The notes under the pieces were generated by a model. That model saw only the letters and a program-made list of their open reading frames with translations, was not told the origin of the DNA and did not search any database. 7,769 nucleotides of DNA from Clostridia bacterium (GTDB lineage Bacteria > Bacillota > Clostridia > HGM11514), in NCBI GenBank assembly GCA_900757255.1, contig CAAENE010000250.1:1-7769 (forward strand), written 5' to 3'. Of this stretch, positions 1 to 6,815 are shown piece after piece. The position numbers were made by a program, and so were the translations under genes. Every line of letters starts with the position of its first letter. Positions within the stretch are counted from its first letter, which is position 1.

Positions 1-243
1 CGGCCGGAAAGTGTAACTGAAGAGGCTGTAAAGCGCGCGCAAAAATTAAACGCGGTTGCGCAACGGCGCGGCCAGACGCTGGCACAGATGGCGCTTGCAT
101 GGGTGATGCGCGAGGGCAATGTAACGACTGTGCTGGTGGGCGCAAGCCGCCCGGAGCAAATCGAGCAGAATGTCAAAATGATAGAGAACCTGCATTTTTC
201 AAAAGAAGAATTAGATGCGATTGACAAGATATTGTCAGAATAG
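1..243 (+). CDS. Aldo/keto reductase, C-terminal fragment (5' end outside window)
   Basis: The reading frame is open from base 1 and ends with TAG at 241-243, giving the last 80 residues of a protein. The segment contains LAQMALAWVMREGNVTTVLV, then GASRPEQIEQNV and a closing FSKEELDAIDKIL. This is the C-terminal signature of NADPH-dependent aldo/keto reductases of the YghZ/Kv-beta-like group: the GASRPEQ motif binds the 2'-phosphate side of NADPH, and the final helix packs against the barrel. Family members reduce aldehydes such as glyceraldehyde 3-phosphate or methylglyoxal. The catalytic Asp-Tyr-Lys-His residues lie upstream of the window, so activity cannot be checked. Only 10 bases separate it from the next aldo/keto reductase gene, so the two are probably cotranscribed. 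The family call is firm; the substrate is unknown. Confidence 0.9.
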   Translation, partial: RPESVTEEAVKRAQKLNAVAQRRGQTLAQMALAWVMREGNVTTVLVGASRPEQIEQNVKMIENLHFSKEELDAIDKILSE

Positions 244-253
244 GAGGGACAAG

Positions 254-1390
254 ATGCAGTACAGAGAATTTGGGAAAACCGGAGAGAAAATTTCAGCGCT
301 TGGCTTTGGCTGCATGCGCCTGCCCGAATATGAAAAGGACGGCAAATGGTATGTTGACGATGAAAAAGCAATTCCAATGCTGCAAAAGGCGGTAGAGCTT
401 GGTATCAATTATTTTGATACCGGCTGTTCGTATTGTCATGGAAACAGCGAAATCACAGTGGGCAAAGCGCTGCATCATGTGCGGGATAAGGTGCTGTTCA
501 GTACCAAATGCCCAATGGGCGATGATATCAAGGGGACGGGCGATTACCGCAGAATGCTGGAGCAAAGCCTTCGGCAGATGGATACAGACCACATTGATTT
601 TTACCACTTCTGGGCAACCAATAAAGAAGTGTTCGACAATAAAATCCTAAAATTCAATCTGCTGGACGAGGCGAGGAAGGCAAAGGAGGAAGGGCTGATA
701 CGGCATATCTCCTTTTCCTTTCATGACAAGCCGGAATACATCAAATATATGATAGATACTGCGGAGATTTTGGAAACGATGCTGGTGCAGTATAATTTTC
801 TGGACCGGAGCTGTGAAGAGATGATAGCCTATGCCGTACAGCAGGGACTTGGCGTCGTCGCCATGGGGCCGGTGGGCGGCGGACGGCTGGCCGCGCCGGA
901 GCTGTACCGGAAAATCAAGGGGCATAAAAGCAGCGCGACCTATGAGCTTGCCCTGCGGTTCGTGCTTGGAAACCCAAATATCAGCTGCGCCCTTTCCGGC
1001 ATGCAGAACCTTGAAATGCTGGAGCAAAATGTGCAGATTGCCGGCAGCGGCACGACGCTGTCCGATTCGGAATGGAATCAAATTGCCGAATCGGTCGAGC
1101 AGATGAAAAAGTTCAGCGACCTTTACTGCACCGGCTGCAATTACTGCCAGCCCTGTCCGGCGGGTATTAACATTCCGCATATATTCAACCTGTTTACCCA
1201 CCATAACGTTTATGGCCTGAGCCAATACGCCGGAGAAAGATTTCAAATGTATCTGGACGGCGGCGGCAAAACGATAAAAGACTGCCAGGGCTGCGGATTA
1301 TGTGAGGAAAAATGTCCGCAGAAGCTGAAAATCCGCCGCGAGCTTGCAAGGGTCGAAAAAGTGCTTGACAATCTTTCGAAAAAGGACTGA
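254..1390 (+). CDS. Aldo/keto reductase with C-terminal double [4Fe-4S] ferredoxin domain
   Basis: This 378-residue protein belongs to the COG1453-type Fe-S oxidoreductases: an aldo/keto reductase barrel (about residues 1-285) followed by a ferredoxin-like tail. The start is ATG 254, five bases after AGGAGG (242-247) plus a short spacer; an in-frame TTG at 215 would overlap the upstream gene and lacks this ribosome site. In the barrel I see the catalytic Asp55 (FDT), Tyr60 and Lys85 (FSTK). The usual histidine after the IDFY strand is replaced: the motif reads IDFYHFW, with Trp120 at that position and a histidine two residues earlier. The tail has Cys292, 295, 298 and 301-Pro, then Cys344, 347, 350 and 354-Pro, enough for two [4Fe-4S] clusters. 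It is probably cytoplasmic and may pass electrons between NAD(P)H and a clustered partner. The substrate is unknown. The S-component gene follows after 5 bases, so this is an operon. Confidence 0.93.
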   Translation: MQYREFGKTGEKISALGFGCMRLPEYEKDGKWYVDDEKAIPMLQKAVELGINYFDTGCSYCHGNSEITVGKALHHVRDKVLFSTKCPMGDDIKGTGDYRRMLEQSLRQMDTDHIDFYHFWATNKEVFDNKILKFNLLDEARKAKEEGLIRHISFSFHDKPEYIKYMIDTAEILETMLVQYNFLDRSCEEMIAYAVQQGLGVVAMGPVGGGRLAAPELYRKIKGHKSSATYELALRFVLGNPNISCALSGMQNLEMLEQNVQIAGSGTTLSDSEWNQIAESVEQMKKFSDLYCTGCNYCQPCPAGINIPHIFNLFTHHNVYGLSQYAGERFQMYLDGGGKTIKDCQGCGLCEEKCPQKLKIRRELARVEKVLDNLSKKD

Positions 1391-1395
1391 CAATC

Positions 1396-1932
1396 ATGAA
1401 AATAACAACTAAAAAAATAACCTATGCCGGGCTTTTAATTGCAATCGGCGTCCTGCTGCCGCAGATATTTCATATTTTTGGCCAGCAGGCGGGAAAGGTG
1501 TTTTTGCCAATTCATATCTGCGTCTTTTTAGGAGGGCTGACCCTGGGACCGCTGTTCGGGCTGGCATTAGGTATCATCACGCCATGGCTGAGCTCGTTAT
1601 TGACCGGAATGCCGCCCATGCCGCAGGCTGTTTTTATGGTGTTTGAGCTGTCTGCCTATGGCGTCTGTGCCGGATTGTTCCGGAAAAAATGCAATGTATA
1701 CATAAGCCTGATTTTAGCACAGGTCTGCGGACGGGCAGCCTATGGCCTGATTCTGTTTGCAGCCGGACAGCTGTTGTCGGTCAATGTTCCGGCAGTCTAT
1801 GGGATATGGACGGCTTTCATTGCCGGCCTGCCCGGAATCGTGATACAAATTATCCTGATTCCGCTGGCGGTCAAATTATTAGAAAGGGGCGGTGTGCTTG
1901 AATTTGAACGAACTGAAAAACCTCCTGTGTGA
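1396..1932 (+). CDS. ECF transporter S component (substrate-binding membrane subunit)
   Basis: This 178-residue, very hydrophobic protein has about five to six membrane segments (roughly residues 8-28, 35-69 as two, 78-95, 102-128, 136-162). The pattern of LPIHICVFLGGLTLGP, then GIITPWLSSLLTGMPPMP and a following FELSAYG is typical of energy-coupling-factor S components (PF12822-like). These bind a vitamin or other micronutrient and dock with a shared EcfT/EcfA1/EcfA2 energising module. No ATPase or T subunit is present in the window, which fits the group II arrangement in which S components sit alone. The start ATG 1396 is preceded by AAAGGA at 1381-1386, inside the end of the upstream gene. 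Substrate cannot be assigned: pantothenate- or pyrimidine-type S components share some of these motifs, but I see no decisive residue. The DUF1893 gene starts inside its last 35 bases, which implies translational coupling. Confidence 0.88.
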   Translation: MKITTKKITYAGLLIAIGVLLPQIFHIFGQQAGKVFLPIHICVFLGGLTLGPLFGLALGIITPWLSSLLTGMPPMPQAVFMVFELSAYGVCAGLFRKKCNVYISLILAQVCGRAAYGLILFAAGQLLSVNVPAVYGIWTAFIAGLPGIVIQIILIPLAVKLLERGGVLEFERTEKPPV

Positions 1933-2293
1933 GCATACCTGTGTTGTTTTCAAAGGAGAACAGGTGTATTTCAGCGATGAACGCGGTATCCGGCCGGTGG
2001 TAGATTGGCTGAAGAGGGACCCTCGCTTTTTTGAAGGCGCCCAGGTTGCCGATCGGGTGATTGGCAAAGCGGCGGCCATGCTGCTGTGCTATGGCGGCGT
2101 AAAGTCGGTTTTTGCGGGCGTCATCAGCGAACCGGCGCTGGAGGTACTGCAAAACAGCGGCGTATCATACTCTTATGAAAAGCTGGTACCCTATATTGAA
2201 AACCGTGACAAGACGGGACGGTGCCCCATGGAGACCCGGGCCCTGCCGCTTGTTAGCCTCGAGGAGGCATATCGGGTTTTTCTGGATTTATAA
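1898..2293 (+). CDS. DUF1893 (TM1506-like) deaminase-fold protein
   Basis: This protein of about 131 residues matches the DUF1893 family (PF08973). Visible landmarks are YFSDERGIRPVVDWL, the DRVIGKAAAMLLCYGGVKSV segment, the VISEPALEVL segment, LVPYIENRD and the closing GRCPMET. The family prototype TM1506 has a cytidine-deaminase-like fold but no known reaction, and the zinc-binding HxE/PCxxC pattern of true deaminases is absent here. The cysteine in GRCPME is the most obvious candidate functional residue. Start choice: TTG 1898 lies 8 bases after AAAGGGG (1883-1889), whereas the in-frame GTG at 1892 is only 2 bases from it, so TTG is preferred. The gene overlaps the S-component gene by 35 bases, so the two products are probably made together. 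A role in handling the imported compound is an inference only. Confidence 0.87.
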   Translation: MNLNELKNLLCEHTCVVFKGEQVYFSDERGIRPVVDWLKRDPRFFEGAQVADRVIGKAAAMLLCYGGVKSVFAGVISEPALEVLQNSGVSYSYEKLVPYIENRDKTGRCPMETRALPLVSLEEAYRVFLDL

Positions 2294-2306
2294 CCTCGCT
2301 GATATG

Positions 2307-2450
2307 TCCCCCACCTCTATAGGTGGCGGGTTCCATTTCAGACTTTCAGCGGGGGTCATAATCCCCCCGCTGAAACCCTAAGGAGAACAGCTCCCGGCGG
2401 CGGCTGCAATCGTCGCAGCTGACTTGCGCGAGCTTATCACGCTTTGCTCC
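2307..2450. other. Multi-hairpin intergenic element (possible structured RNA or IS200/IS605-type end)
   Basis: After the DUF1893 stop no gene is seen until 2532. The first part holds successive inverted repeats. H1 is 2311-2316 with 2321-2326 (CCACCT/AGGTGG), extended by CCC 2308-2310 with GGG 2328-2330 across one bulged base. H2 is a perfect 12-bp stem, 2344-2355 with 2364-2375 (TTTCAGCGGGGG arm), with an 8-base loop. H3 is 2382-2385 with 2391-2394. H4 is 2401-2407 with 2415-2421, including one G-T pair. H5 is 2430-2433 with 2446-2449. None is followed by a T-run, so these are not ordinary terminators. Subterminal hairpins followed by TCAA motifs (2455-2458, 2462-2465) recall IS200/IS605 ends and their guide RNAs, but no transposase or tnpB remnant is present. 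Structure is clear; identity is uncertain. Confidence 0.5.
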
Positions 2451-2473
2451 GATTTCAACTTTTCAAAAAAAGA

Positions 2474-2502
2474 TTGCGTTCGTTAAAGTTATATGCTATG
2501 AT
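2474..2502 (+). promoter_or_regulatory. Sigma-A promoter with extended -10, upstream of the small membrane-protein gene
   Basis: A -35 box TTGCGT (2474-2479) and a -10 box TATGAT (2497-2502) are separated by exactly 17 bases. TG at 2494-2495 one base before the -10 makes it an extended -10. Transcription should start near 2509, leaving a leader of about 23 bases that is mostly the ribosome site AAAGGAGG (2517-2524). It shows that the membrane-protein gene is transcribed separately from the operon upstream. Confidence 0.75.
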
Positions 2503-2531
2503 GAAACTGAATTTTGAAAGGAGGAAGGAAA

Positions 2532-2984
2532 ATGGAGGATAACAATAATTACAATGAAGTGAACGACGATTACGAAATCAAGGACGCGCCATGGCATAAT
2601 CGAAGAGGACAGAACGATTTTACACCGGATTTTGACCCAAATGACATCGAAAAGAATAAAATTATCGCAGGTTTATCCTATCTGGGTATACTTTTTTTCC
2701 TTCCGCTTTTGGCTTGTCCCGATTCCAAATTTGGCAGATTTCATGCAAATCAGTCATTCGTTCTATTTATGATTAGTTTAATAAGCTGGATTATATTTGG
2801 AGTGATAAAAGTTATATTTGGAATGATTCCTCTTTTTGGTTTATTGATTAGCATTTTTATCGTGCTGATTCAATTCGCTGTAAGCATTGTACTGTTTGCA
2901 CTTTATATTATCGGCGCAGTCAATGCATTTACCGGCAAAGCAAAGGAACTGCCTCTAATCGGTACAATCAAAATTATCAAATAA
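2532..2984 (+). CDS. DUF4870/Tic20-like small integral membrane protein
   Basis: This 150-residue protein has an acidic, Asn/Asp-rich N-terminal 40 residues followed by hydrophobic segments at about 43-61, 74-98 and 100-133. The sequence AGLSYLGILFFLPLLACPDS, directly followed by KFGRFHANQSFVLFM, is the hallmark of the DUF4870/Tic20-like family, widespread in Firmicutes and often annotated as an import-component protein. No catalytic role is known, and membrane topology is the only safe statement. The start is ATG 2532, 7 bases after a near-perfect AAAGGAGG; a TTG at 2514 in frame would put the ribosome site inside the gene. It is a single-gene unit with its own promoter and a strong terminator straight after the stop. 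It appears more AT-rich than the flanking operons, which may reflect its membrane composition. Confidence 0.82.
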   Translation: MEDNNNYNEVNDDYEIKDAPWHNRRGQNDFTPDFDPNDIEKNKIIAGLSYLGILFFLPLLACPDSKFGRFHANQSFVLFMISLISWIIFGVIKVIFGMIPLFGLLISIFIVLIQFAVSIVLFALYIIGAVNAFTGKAKELPLIGTIKIIK

Positions 2985-2987
2985 TAA

Positions 2988-3013
2988 AAAAACAGCCGAT
3001 ACCGGCTGTTTTT
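2988..3013. terminator. Strong bidirectional intrinsic terminator
   Basis: A perfect 11-bp stem, AAAAACAGCCG (2988-2998) with CGGCTGTTTTT (3003-3013), encloses the 4-base loop ATAC. It has a T-run on the plus strand and, from the A-run, a T-run on the minus strand. It lies 3 bases after the membrane-protein stop and 22 bases beyond the end of the convergent corrinoid-protein gene, so it can stop transcription from both sides. Confidence 0.9.
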
Positions 3014-3035
3014 CTGTTTTATCCCAATTTCCGCC

Positions 3036-3674
3036 TTACTTTTGGCAAAGCTCACAGGCAACGTCGGAAGCGGAAGCGGCGTCAGAGGTATACGCGTCAG
3101 CCCCGATGGTGTCGCAAAAGCTTTGAGTGACAGGCGCCCCGCCAATCATGATTTTAATTTTATCCCGCAGGCCCATTTCGGTCAGCTTATCAACTACATT
3201 TTTCATTTCATTCATAGTAGTGGTCAGCAGTGCAGAGCAGGCAATAATATCCGCGTTTTCCGCCTGTGCGGCTTCAATGAACTTGTCGCTTGATACGTCA
3301 ACGCCAAGGTCAATAACCTCCAAGCCTTTTCCTTCCATCATCATGCGAACCAGGTTTTTGCCGATATCATGCAGGTCGCCCTTGACGGTACCCAACACGA
3401 CTTTACCCTTTTTCTCAGCGCCGGCCTCGCCCAAAAGCGGCTTCAACAGCTCGGTTCCGGCATTCATAGCGCGCGCGGCAATCAAAACCTCAGGCACATA
3501 CACTTCATTGTTTTTGAATTTTTCACCAATCACGCTCATACCGGCGAGCAGACCGTCCTCCAAAATGGACTTAGCGTCGATCTTTTCATCAATCGCCTTC
3601 TGCACAAGCTCCTTAACCTGTTTAGCGCGGCCTTTCTGCAGGGTCTCGCTGATTTCTGTCAATAATGGATTCAT
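3036..3674 (-). CDS. Corrinoid (B12-binding) protein of a methyltransferase system
   Basis: At 212 residues this has the usual length of MtbC/MttC/MtqC-type corrinoid proteins. An N-terminal helical cap (about 1-88) contains the LEDGLLAGMSVIGEKFKNNE segment and VYVPEVLIAARAMNAG. A Rossmann-like cobalamin domain (about 90-212) contains GDLHDIGKNLV, in which Asp100-x-His102-x-x-Gly105 is the DxHxxG motif and His102 is the expected lower cobalt ligand. SALLTTT (147-153) and IGGAPV (177-182) line the nucleotide tail. The protein would accept a methyl group on Co(I) from a substrate methyltransferase and hand it to a second methyltransferase that methylates tetrahydrofolate. ATG 3674 is 8 bases after GGAGG. 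It is the last of three minus-strand genes, 28 bases after the regulator, and no methyltransferase gene is in the window. The substrate is therefore unknown. Confidence 0.93.
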   Translation of the reverse strand: MNPLLTEISETLQKGRAKQVKELVQKAIDEKIDAKSILEDGLLAGMSVIGEKFKNNEVYVPEVLIAARAMNAGTELLKPLLGEAGAEKKGKVVLGTVKGDLHDIGKNLVRMMMEGKGLEVIDLGVDVSSDKFIEAAQAENADIIACSALLTTTMNEMKNVVDKLTEMGLRDKIKIMIGGAPVTQSFCDTIGADAYTSDAASASDVACELCQK

Positions 3675-3702
3675 ACACTTAACCTCCGTATAATGATTTT
3701 TT

Positions 3703-4962
3703 TCATCTTTCTTTTCCGCGTGCTTCGCGGTATTTGCCGGGCGTAACGCCGGTCAATTTTTTAAATACCTTGGAAAAATAGCTCTGGTCGTCAAACCCAA
3801 CCAGATTGGATATTTCAATCAGGCTTGCACTGCTGGAAAGCAGCAGCCGTTTTGCCTGCTCGATCCTGACTTTATTGAGATACTTGCTGAAATTAGAGGA
3901 CAGCTCCTCATTGAAGATTTTACTGAAATAGGAGGGGCTTAAAAAGACATGCTCGGCAACATCCTCCAGCGCAATTTTTTTCATATAATTTTTATTGATA
4001 TAGTTGATTGCTTTTTGAATGATATCAACATGCTTGACCTGCTTGAGATTAAAAACGCAGTCGGTAAACCGCACCATAATTTTGGACAGGGTCTGTGAGA
4101 GGTCGTCAACCGATGTCTGCCGGTTGATTTCGTCGATATATTTATAATTGAGACCGAATATCAGCTCGCTGTCCGCACCACCCTCAAGAGCCGCGCGGGA
4201 AAGAACAACCGTCAGCTCCAGAATACGCGCCTTGATTTTCTCAAGCGACCCGCCGCTGGTAAAGAAGATTGCCCCTAAAATCTCATTGAGCAGAGTCTGG
4301 GAACCGGCTTTATCACCGTTAGTGATCAGCTGAATCAGCTCTTTTTCCTTCTCGATCGGATAGGTCAGCTTGTCGTTATAGTTTTCCAGCGATTTGATGT
4401 AATGGATATACTCCGATATTTCAGATTGCTGGTCATTTTTTTCATACTGCTGCAATAATTCATAATGCTGTTTATCGCTGATGGACTGCGCTGTGATAAA
4501 CAAAAGTTCAGAGAGTGCGCTGACCCGCTCAGGCGATATGATAGGCAATGTTTTTAAATAGTTTTCCAGCTTATTAATTTCATCTGCAGAATACTGATAT
4601 TTTTGAAAATAGTCGTCAAACAGGAATTCCTCCGGCTGAACCATGAGGACAGGCCCTGCCAGCAGGGAGCCGCAGGTAACGCCCTCCACAGTGACGGGTG
4701 AAATCCAGTGCACCAGCCCTAAGGGGCAGAAGAAGATATACCTGCCGCCGAACCGTTCCGCCTGATAGCAGCCGTATTTATGGGAGCTCTGGCAGATTTT
4801 ATGATTATGCTTATTGCTGATAAAGCAGCAGAACTGGTTTTTACAGGCGCAATGCAGGTAATTGGCGTCGCCGTCCAGTACCGAACAATAGATTCCGGTT
4901 GAAACCGAATACGCCTGTGCGATTTTTTTGGCATTATCCAAATCAAATTTTAATTCGCTCAT
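3703..4962 (-). CDS. PocR-sensor AraC-family transcriptional regulator
   Basis: This 419-residue protein has an N-terminal PocR-type sensory domain (about 5-165) and a C-terminal AraC DNA-binding domain (about 310-412). The sensor is rich in cysteine (Cys38, 40, 45, 46, 57, 65, 79, 97) and contains the FFCPLGLVHWISPV and GSLLAGPV segments. PocR domains are predicted to bind small organic compounds; Salmonella PocR controls propanediol and cobalamin genes. The DNA-binding part has two helix-turn-helix units, IALEDVAEHVFLSPSYFSKIF (329-350, shown in part) and IEISNLVGFDDQSYFSKVF (382-400). The middle region (170-310) is helical and of unknown function. ATG 4962 is chosen because GGAG lies 6 bases upstream; an in-frame start at 5004 has no ribosome site and would lie upstream of the promoter -10. 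The position between activator and corrinoid-protein genes suggests that it activates this module in response to the methyl donor. Confidence 0.9.
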   Translation of the reverse strand: MSELKFDLDNAKKIAQAYSVSTGIYCSVLDGDANYLHCACKNQFCCFISNKHNHKICQSSHKYGCYQAERFGGRYIFFCPLGLVHWISPVTVEGVTCGSLLAGPVLMVQPEEFLFDDYFQKYQYSADEINKLENYLKTLPIISPERVSALSELLFITAQSISDKQHYELLQQYEKNDQQSEISEYIHYIKSLENYNDKLTYPIEKEKELIQLITNGDKAGSQTLLNEILGAIFFTSGGSLEKIKARILELTVVLSRAALEGGADSELIFGLNYKYIDEINRQTSVDDLSQTLSKIMVRFTDCVFNLKQVKHVDIIQKAINYINKNYMKKIALEDVAEHVFLSPSYFSKIFNEELSSNFSKYLNKVRIEQAKRLLLSSSASLIEISNLVGFDDQSYFSKVFKKLTGVTPGKYREARGKER

Positions 4963-4987
4963 AGTATCTCCATTTAACACGTATTTC

Positions 4988-4996
4988 AGTATACCA
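4988..4996 (-). promoter_or_regulatory. Extended -10 promoter of the PocR/AraC regulator gene
   Basis: On the minus strand the sequence TGGTATACT gives a -10 TATACT (4988-4993) with an extended TG (4995-4996). No good -35 is found 16-18 bases upstream, where the hexamer is TATCAT-like. The upstream bases contain a direct repeat CGGTG-AA-CGGTG, a possible activator site. Transcription would start near 4981, leaving a leader of about 20 bases. Confidence 0.5.
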
Positions 4997-5054
4997 CCGT
5001 TCACCGGAAGATGATAGGAAAATTTTGATGTTTTTAGTAAAAAAATCTTCTTTT

Positions 5055-6794
5055 TCAGAAATACATCTGTTCCATGTACTGCTGCTGAAACACCGGGGAC
5101 GCGGACAATTCGATATATTCGGCAGCCTGAACAATGCCCGGCAGGCGCTGTACCGCGGGTTCTGACAAAATACAGAGCGCGGCTCCGGAGGCAGAAGCGT
5201 TTCCGGCAGGAATCAATTTCTCTTTGAGTTCTGGGGGGATCAGCCCGATAGCGGCGGCATTGTTCCGGTTGATATAATTGCCAAACCCGCCTGCAAGATA
5301 CAATGTGCCGATCTGCTCAAAGGAAAGGCCGGCATTGTTCAGCAGGGTGGCGATACCGGCAGCGATAGCCGCTTTTGCAAGCTGAATTTCACGGATATCC
5401 TGCTGGGTGACATAGACCGATTCCGTCAGGCGGAAAGCGGGCTGCCCATTCATTTCAAATACATTTGCTGCAAAGGGCCCTTCATATTCCTCGTCAAACC
5501 GTCCGGTTTCGTCTATGAGACCGGTATCGGATAAAAAGGCAGCGGCGTCAATGATAGCCGAACCGCAGATACCAATTGCGGGCAGATTGCCGATTGTGGT
5601 AATGGAAAAGCTTTCGCTGTCCCATCGAATCGTATTGACAGCGCCGGAAACCGCACCGCAGCCGCAGGCGATTTTAGCGCCTTCAAAGGCCGGACCGGCC
5701 GCAGTGCCGCAGCACAGGATTTTTCCGCTGTTACCCAGCGCAATTTCGCCGTTTGTGCCGATATCGACCAGCAGGGAATAGCTTTCAGAATCCATCATGC
5801 CGCAGGCCAGGATCCCAGCGGTGATATCCGCGCCCACATAGGATGCAAGCCCGGGCAGGATATGAGCTATACATCCGCTGTTTAGCTGCAATCCAAGCTC
5901 GGATGCCGGACAGGAAAAACCATGGGTAAAGACCGGATTAAAGGGCGCTGCCGCAATATGCTCCGGATTTACACCCAGCAGGGTATGCAGCATGGTGGTA
6001 TTGCCGGCAAAGGTAATCAGAGACAGCGGATACCCCCGGGTCATTTCGTTGATCTGCCCAATCAGCAGCTCCCGCATTTTTTGGAGGTTTTCCGGCTGGC
6101 TTGATGCGCCAATACGGGAAATCACGTCCGCACCAAATGGGCTTTGCTCGTTGAGACGGGTACATTTGTCTATGATTTTCTGCTGTATGACATCTACTAT
6201 ATAGATACAAACCGTCGTTGTCCCGATATCGACAGCGGCCGCATATACCGGATTTGCCGGCTCGGTTATGGAAATGATTTGATTTTGATAGGATACCGTC
6301 TGTACCGTTTCACCTTTTAAGCAGGAAAGCTCCCTTAATGCATTGACGGTAAAGCATACCGGAACGTTCAGCGCATCTGCGAGCCTGTAACAGTCTGCAT
6401 TTTTACCAATCAGGCCGGGAGCGGGTAATGTGACCTCACTCACTTTTAGCGCAGGGGAAACCGGATAATTGCCGTTTTGATAAAAATCATCCAGAATCTG
6501 CGCTGAAGCAGTATCGAAAAGGTGGATTTCCACGTCTCCGAGCGGCTTTGCGCAGCAGGCCAGCCGGATATTTTCGGCAATTTCTTTTTTTGTCAGCTTA
6601 TCGAATTCCTCCTGTGTCAGAGGAGAAAGCGCGCCGATTGCTGTCACCCTGCATTTACCGCAGGTGCCGTTTCCCCCGCAGGGTGCACTGACCGGCAATC
6701 CCGCCTGCCGAATTAACTCTAACAGGTTGTCCGCCTCTGTAAACGATATTTCATATTGTTCCCCGCTATGATATATTTTGCACCTACTCATCAT
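5055..6794 (-). CDS. Reductive activator of corrinoid protein (2Fe-2S ferredoxin + ASKHA ATPase, RACo-like)
   Basis: This 579-residue protein is of the RACo/RamA/DUF4445 type. The N-terminal 2Fe-2S domain (about 1-95) has Cys39-x5-Cys45-x2-Cys48 in APCGGNGTCGKC and a fourth ligand at Cys80 or Cys81. A linker region (about 100-180) leads to the ASKHA ATPase half: phosphate-1 loop VDIGTTT (188-194), FAGNTTM (262-268), VDIGTNGEIALG (343-354), GTAAGPAFEGAKI (363-375) and adenosine motif LAGGFGNYINR (500-510). Such enzymes use ATP to drive electrons onto Co(II) that has been inactivated by oxidation, restoring Co(I). The 2Fe-2S cluster places it with the acetogen RACo group rather than methanogen RamA, which carries C-terminal 4Fe-4S clusters. 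ATG 6794 lies 7 bases after AAGGA; ATG 6791 is possible. A longer frame from 6881 adds 29 residues upstream of the promoter and is rejected. It is the first gene of the minus-strand module. Confidence 0.93.
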   Translation of the reverse strand: MMSRCKIYHSGEQYEISFTEADNLLELIRQAGLPVSAPCGGNGTCGKCRVTAIGALSPLTQEEFDKLTKKEIAENIRLACCAKPLGDVEIHLFDTASAQILDDFYQNGNYPVSPALKVSEVTLPAPGLIGKNADCYRLADALNVPVCFTVNALRELSCLKGETVQTVSYQNQIISITEPANPVYAAAVDIGTTTVCIYIVDVIQQKIIDKCTRLNEQSPFGADVISRIGASSQPENLQKMRELLIGQINEMTRGYPLSLITFAGNTTMLHTLLGVNPEHIAAAPFNPVFTHGFSCPASELGLQLNSGCIAHILPGLASYVGADITAGILACGMMDSESYSLLVDIGTNGEIALGNSGKILCCGTAAGPAFEGAKIACGCGAVSGAVNTIRWDSESFSITTIGNLPAIGICGSAIIDAAAFLSDTGLIDETGRFDEEYEGPFAANVFEMNGQPAFRLTESVYVTQQDIREIQLAKAAIAAGIATLLNNAGLSFEQIGTLYLAGGFGNYINRNNAAAIGLIPPELKEKLIPAGNASASGAALCILSEPAVQRLPGIVQAAEYIELSASPVFQQQYMEQMYF

Positions 6795-6815
6795 TTCACC
6801 ATCCTTATTTTTTTC

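Noticed and set aside
215..253. Upstream TTG start for the Fe-S aldo/keto reductase
   Set aside because: It would overlap the previous gene and encodes residues not typical of the family; ATG 254 has an AGGAGG ribosome site at the right distance and begins the standard MQYREFGKTG opening.
647..1246. Minus-strand open frame of 199 codons opposite the Fe-S aldo/keto reductase
   Set aside because: It is antisense to a gene with clear motifs, with no domain or ribosome site.
3127..3693. Plus-strand open frame of 188 codons opposite the corrinoid protein gene
   Set aside because: It is a serine/proline-rich mirror of a well-supported gene, with no ribosome site or family resemblance.
5005..5054. 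Terminator between the activator and regulator genes
   Set aside because: Only an A5/T5-type pairing with no GC stem is present, so it is too weak to call; the genes may still be partly cotranscribed.
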